Of a DNA stretch of 22,484 nt, positions 1 through 9,948 are shown one piece after another. The translations under genes and the position numbers were made by a program. The stretch spans positions 2,680 to 25,163 of the forward strand of contig JAAAUF010000618.1 in the NCBI GenBank assembly GCA_015499985.1, written 5' to 3'. The stretch is from Haplosporangium gracile. Lineage: Eukaryota; Mortierellomycota; Mortierellomycetes; Mortierellales; Mortierellaceae. The notes under the pieces were generated by a model. That model searched no databases. It was not told where the DNA came from and worked only from the letters and a program-made list of their open reading frames with translations. Numbering within the stretch: the first letter of the stretch is position 1; each line of letters opens with the position of its first letter.

Positions 1-12
1 TTGCATTTTCAG

Positions 13-147
13 GCTGGGGCTCCAGGCATGCCTCCGCCACCACCTCCTCCTGCTTCAGCAGCACCACCACCGCCTCCTCCAGCGCTCCCTACCCCTCCTC
101 CCCCTCCATCATCTAACCCTCCTCCCCCTCCACCACCTAGTGTCTAA
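13..147 (+). CDS. C-terminal exon of a proline-rich protein (5' partial)
   Basis: The window opens with a pyrimidine-rich stretch ending in TTTTCAG (to position 12), a good 3' splice site. The in-frame exon behind it encodes 44 residues and ends in TAA at 145-147. It is almost entirely runs of five to seven prolines separated by Ala, Ser, Leu, Thr and Asn. Such tails bind SH3, WW or EVH1 domains and occur in WASP/verprolin-type actin regulators, formins and the fungal branchpoint-binding protein SF1/BBP; the tail alone cannot tell these apart. No folded domain is visible because the rest lies outside the window. An AATAAA on the same strand at 250-255 is a plausible poly(A) signal. The gene converges on the helicase gene that ends at 606. 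Confidence 0.6.
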   Translation, partial: AGAPGMPPPPPPPASAAPPPPPPALPTPPPPPSSNPPPPPPPSV

Positions 148-605
148 CTGACGTTTTTTCCTCTTTTTCTTACTCTTACCTTGGATGCAATGATGTAACC
201 AATTTCCTTTTTCTCTCAAAGCCAATCTAACAATATTCATTTTTCTCTGAATAAATCAACGAACGGGACGGGACCGACTGCTGAGCTGGTAGGGGAACGA
301 GACTAAAAAATGGACATCCTTCTAGATCCAAAACTCATCCTCCTCTCTTGACTCTACATAGGCAGGGTTCCCCCGTTCGTTTCGCAGTACAGTAACAGCG
401 TGGGTGTTTAACTACTGACTTTTTCTACGATTTAGCTTCTTTATTCGCTTTGTCCATTTCATGTACAAGGTAGAATAAATAGGAAACACAAAAATAAACG
501 AAAAGCGCGTTGAATGTTGTACAGGCGAGGGTTTTGGGTTTATTTCTTTGCAAGGAGAGAAAAAGCAAAAAAACAGTGAAGAAAACGTAACAGACACGAA
601 CGCGT
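148..605. terminator. Convergent 3' region with poly(A) signals for both flanking genes
   Basis: This 458-bp interval separates two convergent genes and contains no supported coding sequence. On the plus strand AATAAA occurs at 250-255, about 100 bp after the proline-rich stop codon. On the minus strand AATAAA is read at 544-539 and 445-440, about 60 and 160 bp past the helicase stop codon. Short AT-rich ORFs here have no protein-like composition. Confidence 0.5.
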
Positions 606-3600
606 CTAACAGCAGGTCATGCAAGAACGACAGCGATCACTGCAGTTCCCAGAACAAAAGTGCTTGCCGCACTGAAGAGGCTTCCCGCAAGGATGGTTGC
701 AGAACATGTCATCATGATCACTTGCATGGCACGGGAAGGGACAAGGGTGTCCGCAATCCGGGAACACGCCTCCGCAGGGCTTGGAGCAGCCTCCGCCTTG
801 GACTTGATCGAATTCAGCCTCGAGTCCAACCAGAGAGATCATCTCGGGATGGCGAGGGCATTGAAGCTTGATGCGATTGCCGATCTTGAAGCCGTGGCTC
901 TGGTGCAGCAAACTCATAATAATTGTGTTCCAGAGCTTCGACTGCTCTTTCAGCAACTGTGCATTGCCTAAAATGTACATGCCCTAGTGAACACAATGTT
1001 ATTGAAACCACACGCGTCAGTATTCAAAGCCGAGATAAGAGCAAGTGTGAAAATGCCAGAGTGATCATAGTTCAATATGGTTACCTTTTTGGCACGAGAC
1101 AGTCCGACACAGATACGGTTACTGGTCTTCAGGAATCCAATGCTGTTGTTGCTGTTGCTTCGGACCAAACTCAAAATGATAATGTCGTTCTCCTCTCCTT
1201 GAAATCCATCGACTGTTGAAACACGGATGTCGCTCGCACCAGGGACGATGCTCTGACGCAGCTTCTCCTGAATCTTGACTCGCTGACCGGAATACATGGT
1301 CAGAATGGTGATCAGTGATGGGTCGTACTCTTGCTGCAAAAGATAGATCGCCAGCTTCGCCGCCACTCCAACCTCATGTACATTGATGTGAGAGTTATTC
1401 TGTCCGACCATATCCGGTTCGTCGTGTGTTAAAAACCAAAGCTAATCGATAATATTGGAATGAGTCTCAGTTGGGCGATGGTTGCGTTGCTATTATGCAG
1501 CCAAGCTGGGGATAAAATGCGCAAAAATCAAATCAACTTACATTGTCAACCATGCCGCGGACGTCGTCGTAGTGGCAGACAGAGTCGTGGTCCCAGAGGT
1601 CCTTATAGATCGGCCGGATCAACTTGCGAATTTCCGGTCGCATGCGTCGCTGGCAGTCCAGCATTGAGTACGGAAAGTGGTTGGTGACAAGGCGCTCGAA
1701 TAGAGACACATCGATGTTCATGGTTTTCAAGTCGTTCACCGACATGCTTGGTCGAAGCTGCTCGTGATCTCCAATTAGGATGAGGTGCTGCACAGTAGGT
1801 GTCAACGCAGAGATGATATGGGCCTCCATTGTTTCCGACGCCTCCTCGCAGATCATGATCTTGGGTTTCAATGCCCAGAGCAGGTCGTGGTACTTAGACT
1901 ATAACAAAAAGTTTGATTGTTTAAGTTAGCTACAGCACTTGCAACCACACCAATAAGACATTGCTCATCAAATGGCATAGGCTTACGGCTGCTGTGGTGG
2001 TCATGCCGATGACTCGAGCAGTCTTTAGGATGTTCACGTCGTTCGCTCGCAACCCGGCGCGAATGTTCTCTCCGATAATGTTGAACTTCACGTTAAGCTC
2101 ACCCAGCTTTTTGATGATTGTTGCCTGATACCGTTGAAGCCAGATCTTGTAAACGCCCATGCGCTTATTTCCTGGAATGTCGTGCACGTTGGGCATCCCG
2201 ACGAAGGGCCGAACGTCTCCGACCGTAGCGTCGTTCAAATGACACACAATCGAAGGTTTAACGTTGACGACATTTCCCGACATCTTTATCTCGTCCAAAT
2301 TGCCCGAAATAAACTCGTCCACTCGCTCTTGAAGCTCCTCCTCGTCAATTTCAACGACATAGTCATCTTGCAAAGACGCATCGTCAAAAACAGAGATGTC
2401 GTGTGGATCCTGATTGTAGGGTGCCGATTGGAGCCAGGTGCGTGCTGTGGGTTCCTCCTCCGGCTCTGCAAAGCTCACCCACTCATCTGAGGAGAAAGAG
2501 TCGTGCTGTTCCTGCGAAATGATCCCCAGTTCCAGGAATTTTGACAATGGCACGTATTCCACAGCCAACTCCTCTAGCAGGACGAACATGTCGGTTTCCA
2601 GTTTGTCCTTCATCTTGAAGAACCGCACTGGCGCAGAGTGTATAACGTTGTCGTTACGCGCCTCCATCTGATTCTCCCTGTAGTACTTTCGAACGTTATA
2701 GAGGGTTCTGGGTGTGACAGTGGGGCTCTTGGATCGCGATCCGAGTCGAATAATTCGATCCTCAAACGTCATGATGCCCTCCAAGAACTGATCCAGCGCG
2801 TGGTTGGTCTGACAAACAACTATGATGGCGCCTGTCTTGCTGGTTGAAAACTGCTCCAGAAGCATCTGCGTCGTCAAGAGACCAAGGAAGGTCTTCCCTG
2901 TTCCGGGAGGGCCCTGCACCACTGCAATTTCCTTGGTTAGCATCCGTTGCATCGCTTCTATGACACTTGGCTGGATTGTTGAGGACCCCGAGGGCTTTTG
3001 AGAATCGCTCTGGGCGGTTTCCTTGAGAATCGCGGGGAATTTGCGAATTGACTCCCGGAGATAATCGTCGTCTCGAATGCGCTGGTTATGGTGACTGTAT
3101 GCAGGTGACTCGAGCTCGTGCTCCAATCCAACGAGTTGTGGCTGAAAAGGTAGAGTAGATGGGTCGATGTCCTGGAGACACCTTAAGACGTGCTGGTACG
3201 CCTCAAAGTATCCCTGCATAGACTCGATCATGGTGTAACACACATCTGGGTCAAAATCCAGGTGAGGGTCCGGTTTGATAAACTTTATGCCGATCCGAAG
3301 GTCCCGAGGATTCTGAAGGAACTCCAAGTCGCGCTCCACCACGGTAGCAAACCGAAAGTGTTCAAAGTTATCGATGGAAAGACAAACGATCGCTCCTGGA
3401 ATAAGACGCTTAGATTGCCTCCAATTGACTCTGTGGCCTTCGACAATGAACGACATACGGTGAACCAATCCTATGCTGGCAAATAGTAACGCCATCGGGC
3501 GGACCTATGAAAACGACGAGGTTGAAAAAAGTGTAGGATGAGGCGCTAAGTAGAGATTTCTGAAGGCCTTCCTATAAGCTTTAGTGTCCGTCCTTAGGTG

Positions 3601-4837
3601 CCATATCGATGCTTACATTGATGTACTTGGTCATGTCATTATCATCTACAGTTCCATAGCGGTAAGACTGGATCGCGTCTCGCACAGGAAGAATGCAGTC
3701 AGCCCGCAATAGCTTGAAATGCGTCTCCAGATAGTGTTCCGTCGAGTCGTATGCCTTGTGCACAATGTTCTCTGCTGGCTCAGGGTAATCCTCGTTGATG
3801 TCGACGTCAGTTGGGTAAACCGATTGAAAGCGAAAGTTGTCTATGGCCAAAAAAAATGAGTGTGTAAATTATTTACGCGCTCCACAGAAAACAAAACAGC
3901 CTGCATGGACGTAAAAAGCCTCTTCAATGACGGATTGCCATACGTACCTTGTGGTAACTGGTTTTTCCACGAGATGTCCATCATCGGCCTCGGTTTTTGC
4001 ACATTGGCATAAACCTCCTTGGGTTTGCCTTGATTCTGCTGAGAGTGTTTATCGTTCCTACCTCCGCCCCCAGGACCACCACCTTCTCCTCGGTGATTCC
4101 GATTATGGCTCCCTCCTCCGCGTCCACCTATTTAAATACACAGGATGTTGGATATGTGAGTTTGATATGCCATAGAAATAAAAGATCAGTCAACCTGCTT
4201 ATAAATATCAGTCACTAGTAGGCTTTACGACTGTTCTTTGAAGGGTGATTTTGCCGCTGTTGCTGTTGCTGCTGCTGCTGCGGACGTGATGGTGGGTGTT
4301 GTTGAGACCGTACTCCTTGGTCTTGTTGCCGAGAGCGTGTCGAGGCGTCTTTGCCAGGGACTGGGCCTTTTGGGGTCGGTGGTGGTGCATCGAACCAAAC
4401 AAACTGCTCTTCCTTGATCCGGCCACCGTTCGCCCTCCGATCAGAGCCTCGACTGTTTGGCTTGGAGGGCTTTTTCATATCAAAAGAAAAAAAAGAGGCG
4501 TGGACGGGGAAACGAAAGGTTAGCCTCGGTTGAACCCGAAAAACAAAAACAAAAGTTGCGTATATTAAAAAGTGAACAAAAACGGGGGCATTACATTCAA
4601 CGATCCAGAGGTAGAGTGAGCTACATGCGTACAATATCGAGAGGATGGAAGAAAATAAACGGTTGCATGAGTGTCATCGTTCACGTTTCATGTTGCCATT
4701 GTTTTTAAAAAGTCCATGTCGAGGGTTGGTGGTAGTGGTGGCGCTGTTTTTGCTTCATTTTATTCCAGTGTCGTACCGAACTTGCATGAGTCGCCGAATC
4801 TACATGACCCTGTGTTTTGGAAGTCTCGACAAGACAT
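606..4837 (-). CDS. ZNFX1/Hrr1-like SF1 RNA helicase with N-terminal CCCH finger and C-terminal NFX1-type zinc fingers
   Basis: Predicted exons are 4837-4777, 4620-4595, 4469-4229, 4127-3948, 3840-3617, 3504-1987, 1898-1542, 1441-1085 and 983-606; all phases agree and give about 1113 aa. Residues 1-22 fit a CCCH finger (C-x8-C-x5-C-x3-H). A Gly/Gln-rich disordered segment follows, then a ZNFX1-type region (YLETHFKLLRAD, VNWRQSKRL). UPF1-like SF1B helicase motifs are Walker A GPPGTGKT (about 442-449), motif II CEEASE (767-772), LILIGDHEQLRP, CQRRMRPE, STVDGFQGEE and VGLSRAKKGMYI. The tail has paired NFX1-type Cys/His clusters. Relatives are animal ZNFX1, S. pombe Hrr1 (RNA-directed RNA polymerase complex) and Neurospora SAD-3, so a small-RNA silencing role is likely but inferred. 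Helicase exons are secure. The first two exons, one only 26 bp, are inferred from the finger pattern; a shorter start is ATG at 4478-4476. Confidence 0.85.
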
Positions 4838-4875
4838 TGCTGTGGGTCTGTCGTGCTTTTGGTTGTTTGGCTTGG

Positions 4876-5247
4876 CTGGTGGGGCCAGGGGAAGGGGAAG
4901 GGGGAAGGGGGAAAGCGAGCGGCGAAAAGAGCAGAAAAGAGTGAAAGAAAAGAGCGAGAGGGCGAGCGAGAGAAAAGTGACTGTTGTGACACGACACAAA
5001 GCGCGTATGATGAGACTCTGCGAAGAGATAATATCCCAGAACGACTGTCAGAGGGAAGGAAATGAGAAGGAAAGGAAATGGAAGGGCTTGTTCGACGTCA
5101 GTTCCTGGACGTTCGTGGGACCAGAATGGCTGAATTAGGAAAGAAAGGCTATCATCAAGGAGAGTGAAGCAACAATAGAACCGATGGGCCTGATAAGGAT
5201 GACATGATCAAAAGGGACAGTAAGAATAAGGTCCGTGTTTACTTACG
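4876..5247 (-). other. Probable leader exon end and 5'-UTR intron of the ZNFX1-like gene
   Basis: A perfect GTAAGT donor is read on the minus strand at 5246-5241. The only strong downstream acceptor is CACCAG ending at 4876, preceded by a long C/T tract at 4881-4911, giving an intron of about 371 bp that ends 39 bases before the CCCH-finger ATG. The leader exon has a short ORF with ATG codons upstream of the donor. An alternative acceptor at about 4848 would join that ORF in frame to the finger and add a short N-terminus. Without transcripts the two cannot be separated. Confidence 0.4.
4881..4911 (+). other. G-quadruplex-type motif (five G runs)
   Basis: Five runs of four to five G separated by CCA or AA lie at 4881-4884, 4888-4891, 4894-4897, 4900-4904 and 4907-4911. 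The plus strand meets the usual G4 pattern with very short loops. The minus strand is the C-rich complement and would be the pyrimidine tract of the proposed leader intron. The motif is plain in the sequence; any function is inference. Confidence 0.6.
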
Positions 5248-5420
5248 GTTCAAAAGGCCCAAAGGGGGCTCCTCGATTTGGAATCTTCATCATAGTTGTC
5301 GACAAAGAAAGTGACCCAGGCACAAACACGGAAAAGTAAAAAAGGGATGACATCGTTTTTGCGCCGCAGAAGGGCCTGACGATCAAAGTACTAAAATGTG
5401 GATCGGCCGCCCCGCCACAC

Positions 5421-5435
5421 ATATATATAAATATG
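5421..5435 (+). promoter_or_regulatory. TATA-like element upstream of the 5622 gene
   Basis: An uninterrupted TATATATAAATA-type block sits about 190 bp before the ATG at 5622. It is followed by a CT- and CA-rich stretch typical of fungal leaders and directly preceded by a GC-rich segment (GGCCGCCCCGCC). Distance and direction suit the plus-strand gene. The helicase gene's leader lies on the other side, so the interval may be a shared divergent promoter. Confidence 0.45.
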
Positions 5436-5621
5436 GTTTTCTTTCTTTCGCCCAACTTCTTAATCAAACACAAAGCACACTCACACTCACACATTCCGCT
5501 CCATACGAAACTATTATCTGTTCCTCCTATCGCCTATCTTTCACCTCTTCTCACCTTTATCCTACCCATCACAACAACACTCTCGCCTTCAACCCAGCTA
5601 ACCCAAGCAACTACTCAAAAA

Positions 5622-6458
5622 ATGACTACCCTCTTCGTCCAAAACCCAATCATCCTCCGCAACCCCTTCTCGTTGCTCGAGTCCGACCTCAACCTTGAGG
5701 ACCCTTTCTCCACCACCATTCCTACCATCACCGCATCCAGTACCGCCGAAGCAGACTTGGACCTCTCCACCTGGTCCGTCGTCAATTCTCCTTCCGCAAG
5801 CGACGACGAAGACAGTGACAATGACAACGACGACGACGAAATCTATCATTGGCAAACCTCCAGTTCTAAATGTGAAAGCGCCAGCAGTTTAGATGTCCAA
5901 ACCCTCGAACCTCTCCACTTGTCGACCGACAAGGACGGATTCACCAACATCAGCAAGGCCAAGACCGCCCGCAGCATCAACAGTCTCTCGGCCTCCTGCC
6001 CTAAACACCGAGGCGCTTGGGTCCTCAAGGTGAATAAGAAGCGTCGTAACAAGTCTCAGGAGCCGCAGCAGCAGCAGCAGTCAGCGTCAGAAATAGCAAC
6101 TGCCAATTCCACACAGACCCACGACAAGAGACGACTGAGCCTCACTAGCACAGACTCGTCCTCCGAGACCGAGGCCGGGTCCAAGACCAAGTCCATCCGT
6201 GTGGAAACCGAAGACCTGAACGATGCGCTCTACATGGACATGACAGAACATGAGCTCTCGAAATCCTCAAAGGCATCCAAGATCAAGAACAACCGTATCG
6301 CAACTTCCTATGAGCGTGAGCTCGCAAAGGACCTCCGATGCTTCTCTGAGGAGACGGACAAGGTCGACAAGAAGCTCCTCCGTAGCCATCATTTCCGTCC
6401 CTCCAAATCTGTTGGCTCCAGAAAGAGCAACAAAAAGGCCTTACTTGGCGAGCTCTAA
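5622..6458 (+). CDS. Intronless serine/acid-rich protein of unknown function
   Basis: The ORF encodes 278 aa. I chose the ATG at 5622 (context CAAAAAATGACT) because the in-frame upstream extension is CT-rich leader that translates to Ser/Thr/Leu/Pro noise. Visible segments are a hydrophobic/acidic N-terminus, a strongly acidic Asp/Glu/Asn patch at roughly residues 56-73, a central segment with CPKHRGAW and a basic KVNKKRRNK stretch that could be a nuclear localisation signal, a short poly-Gln run, Ser/Thr-rich stretches and a Lys/Arg-rich C-terminus. No signal peptide, membrane segment or catalytic motif is seen, and I do not recognise a family. The acidic patch plus basic motif would suit a mostly disordered nuclear or regulatory protein, but that is inference. 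It is convergent with the chitinase gene. Confidence 0.7.
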   Translation: MTTLFVQNPIILRNPFSLLESDLNLEDPFSTTIPTITASSTAEADLDLSTWSVVNSPSASDDEDSDNDNDDDEIYHWQTSSSKCESASSLDVQTLEPLHLSTDKDGFTNISKAKTARSINSLSASCPKHRGAWVLKVNKKRRNKSQEPQQQQQSASEIATANSTQTHDKRRLSLTSTDSSSETEAGSKTKSIRVETEDLNDALYMDMTEHELSKSSKASKIKNNRIATSYERELAKDLRCFSEETDKVDKKLLRSHHFRPSKSVGSRKSNKKALLGEL

Positions 6459-6630
6459 ACATTTTTCTCCTTCACTTTGCCCTTTTTTTTTTTTCTTTCT
6501 TCTTTTCTTCAATCTCTTTTTTTCTCCCTTGAAAAAACAAACCCTTCCCCTTGCATACAAATGTACTATGCTGGTCGGTCCGGTCCCAATATTCCTCCAC
6601 TGACAGACTGTATTAAAATAACCCACTAAT

Positions 6631-6636
6631 AATAAA
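6631..6636 (+). terminator. Poly(A) signal AATAAA for the 5622 gene
   Basis: AATAAA lies about 170 bp past the TAA of the preceding plus-strand gene, after a T-rich tract at 6481-6530. It is within 60 bp of the opposing chitinase stop codon, so the two 3' UTRs probably overlap. Confidence 0.5.
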
Positions 6637-6677
6637 TCAACTGCTGGTGACCCATTGATTACTGATCTCTCCTGTGG

Positions 6678-6683
6678 TTTATT
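6678..6683 (-). terminator. Poly(A) signal AATAAA directly after the chitinase stop
   Basis: Read on the minus strand, AATAAA follows the TGA stop (6687-6685) with almost no spacing. If used, the chitinase 3' UTR would be only some tens of bases long. Confidence 0.4.
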
Positions 6684-6684
6684 A

Positions 6685-9600
6685 TCAATTCTCGCCATCC
6701 CTGACAATAATGCCTTTCTTCAGCATCTTCTTCATCATCTTCGTCTTTCTATCCTTCTTTGCTGCTGTACCCTTCTTCTTCCTCCTACCAATTCCATGAC
6801 CCTCCTTGCCCTTGGCCTTGCCCGGCAACCGCTGCAATCTGGTCAACCTCTGATACTCCTCAATATACCGTGGTCGAGTCAGTCCAATCTGTGAGCTCAT
6901 CTTGCTCCTGCTCGCACCCGTGTCCTCCATACCTGAACTCGTGCCCGCGCCTGTGCTACTCGCGCTATTGCCGCCGTTGTCAATATTGCGGTCGCGTCTC
7001 TGGGTCCGGACCAGCTCCAGCTCTCCGTAAAAGTACAACGATGGTGATAATTGATCTTTGCCTAATCCAATAAATGTAATTTTAGCAAAAGACGTGAAAT
7101 CACACACATACACGCATAAACAAAAAGGAGTAGTAAAAATAAAATGTGAGTAATGATGCGAAAGCAAAGTAAAGCAAAGCTGTCTGAGGTTACACATTCC
7201 CTGCGATTTGTGTGTGTGTGTCGTCCTGTAGTTTTGGGAGACTACAGCATGCATGTCATGTCATGTTATGTCACGTCATGATGGTTTGTTTTCTTACCGT
7301 AACAAGGACTGGGTGCGCTCCAGCCTCCTTCAGCTGACTGACAGGTATAAGCCTGCCATGTCTCTGGACAACCTGGCGGGACAATGCACTTAATAACGAC
7401 CGTATTTCCAACAGGCGCCTCAGGAAGGACGAGCGGATACTTAACCAAGGCAGGACATCGCTTGCGTTTGAATGCAACATAGGGGACCAGGCCTGGCCTT
7501 CCAAGAATGTCGAGAGGAATGGTCGCCAGTGAGGCGGGCGGTGGTGTTGTCTTTAGCTGAGGACAATCTCCTGGTACTAGTGCTGCGGCGGTATGAAAAT
7601 GAGGAGGTGATGGACGATCCACAAGCAATTGAGGAGTGAGTAGTGCTGCTGCTGGACTGCGGTCTAATCCTGGTGGCGCTGCCTCGATCTTGACTGTGCT
7701 TGGACCTTGCTCTACGATCGTTTCGGGAGCTACGAATGCCGCTTGTTCGGCAGACAGTGCTGGCTCAGCTTTACTAGAGCTTTCGACAGCAACGCCTACG
7801 ACCAAAGGTGCTTGTTCAGGCGTTTGTACTGTTTCGACGGCGTGTAGTGGCTTCACTGCCTGTACTGGATCGACGACATGAGGACTCTCAACATCCACCT
7901 CACCATGGATATGTTCAGCTTCAGGTACACGATACGGAACTTGGGGGATAGCCCTCCTTTGAACCGTAACCGCCTTTTTCTTCGTCTTCTCCTTCCTCTT
8001 TTTGGTCCACATCGCAATGACCGGTTCACTCGTTGAATCCAAATCCTGATCCAAACTCCACCACATCACACCCGCAAGATCCAACTCTGTCACCATCTGC
8101 AGCTTCAGGTCCAAACTCGGTCGATCGTCATATCCGACCCAGTTGTCGTGTCGGTTACCGTACACGAAATAAAAGGCCTTGCCATCGTTGTCCCACAGCG
8201 GCGTCACCTTTGGGTCTCGACCGTCATTGTGGGCGGGGTGGATCAAACTCGCGAGCTCGTTGTAGGCCATATCCCCACGGGTCTCGATACAACTTGTGGG
8301 GTCGCCTCCATTCTTGAACGCTGCTTTTCCGGGAAGTGCTTGGTGAGTGGTGTCGGAGAGGATGAATGTTTTTCCATAGAGGGCTAAACCGACGACGATC
8401 TTGTTGCGGGGGACACCGCGATCGAGGTACATTTCGATCGCACCCTGGACGCTGTGGCCGCTATGTCTCTCGGTCGGCATCTGGATCAGTGCTGTGTGGA
8501 TGTTCACCACCTTGACCGCGTCATACGCGCCGTACAGGTCTACACGCAAGTAAAATATTGTCGGTGTATCAACTTTTCTTATTAGTTTCTCATTCAGTCA
8601 AGCAAGTCAAGAAGTGAAAGCACAAACGTAAAGATTTACCATAGGACATGATCATGACAAAGTCAGTGTACGCGGCGACCTTTTCCATCTCAAATCCCCG
8701 AATCCCCTCCTGGAAAGAAGCACCCGCAAGACTCAGCACCAACCCACTCCCCTCCTTATCAAATGCCTCCCTCATCTCCTTAAACAACGCTGTGACAGAC
8801 TCTCGATCTTTATAAGCAGGGTACTCATAATCGATATCCACCCCATCAAACCCATAGAACAGACAAAACTCAATACAGCTCTTGATGAACACCTTGCGCG
8901 ATTCAGGCGACCGGATCATATTCTCGAACCGGTACTTTGTCAAGGCCTCCCGCTTGTTCTCCGGGTGCGTAAAACTCCACCCACCAATCGAGATCATCAC
9001 CCGTGTTCCCGTTGCCATCTTGAGCCGATTAATCTCAAAGTACAAGTCCTCGTCGCTGGCATCGGCAGGATAGAGCTGGTGGAAATCGTCAAAGTAGACA
9101 AACGCAAACATAACATAGTCAAGTGATGGCCACGGGATCGAGGATGGGAGGTAGGGTCGCTGGTGACAGCTGCTTCGTCCTTGTCCGCGGTATTGTGTCC
9201 AGCCTGGGAAATATGCAATGTTGACGAGCGTGCCGTGGGTCGGTAGTTTGTCGCTAGCAGTAGTCGCCGGGATTCGAAATCGTCGGCCGTCCTGGTTGGG
9301 GAACTGCCGCTGCTTGTCCTGGAGGTTGAAACCTAGTCGAGCCTTTTTGGTGGTGGCGCCATCCAGTTGGCATACACCGAACGCTTTTTGACAACCAACG
9401 AGACAATAGTCCGCGTCGTTCCCGCAGTAGCCCCACTGAGAGCAACAGGGCCTGTCGGAAGGACAGTTGCCTCGTCCTGGTCCACAGGAAACATCCGTCG
9501 ACATGGAGAACTGCATGTAACCCTTCATGGCCTTGTCCTTGTCCTTGTCTTTGCTACTGCGTTGCTGATATCCTCTCTCCTTCTTGTCGCGATCCTTCTT

Positions 9601-9948
9601 GTCGACCTTCCGTGCCTTCTTGTTCTTCTTGTCATCGACACCGCGCTTCTGGCGCTTGTTGTCTCTGACACCCTTCGATTTGGCGTGTTTGCGTTTGTCA
9701 GTCTTGTTGACAGACTTCTGTTTGTTGTTGAAGGCGTGTCGATCCTGCTGCCCGCTACTCCGTCCTTTGCTTTCATTACTGCCACTACTACCACCATGTT
9801 TTTGGACCTCCTTCGATCCTTTTTCGTTGTACTTGTCTTTGTCCTTGTTCCTGGCACGAGCTTCTCCACTCGTCGACAACAGCAACAGCAGGACCAATAA
9901 GGCTATCACCAAAAAGGCGGTGTGGGCTCTCCTGTGACCGAAAACCAT
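6685..9948 (-). CDS. Secreted GH18 chitinase with CBM18 domain, lysine-rich segments and a sushi-like module
   Basis: Exons 9948-8640, 8539-7298 and 7061-6685 join in phase to give about 975 aa. Residues 1-32 are a signal peptide with a Leu-rich core. A very Lys-rich stretch runs to about 145, and a CBM18/hevein-type chitin-binding domain with CCSQWGYCG covers about 152-193. A GH18 domain spans about 240-613, with SIGGW, the catalytic DGVDIDYEYP (acid Glu375), MSYDL and MWW. It should cleave beta-1,4-GlcNAc bonds in chitin outside the cell or at the wall. A Pro/Ala/Val linker precedes a cysteine module (about 798-849) resembling a sushi/CCP fold, and a strongly basic tail follows. Retaining the second intron would give a shorter protein ending at 7266. 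The catalytic part is secure; the last exon rests on an exact phase match at a TTAG acceptor. Confidence 0.9.

Noticed and set aside
1..147. Assigning the proline-rich exon to SF1/BBP, WASP or a formin
   Set aside because: All of these families have such tails, and no diagnostic domain is inside the window.
9367..9900. 177-codon plus-strand hydrophobic ORF
   Set aside because: It is antisense to the lysine-rich chitinase segment; reversed Lys/Arg codons translate to Leu/Phe/Val, which mimics membrane segments.
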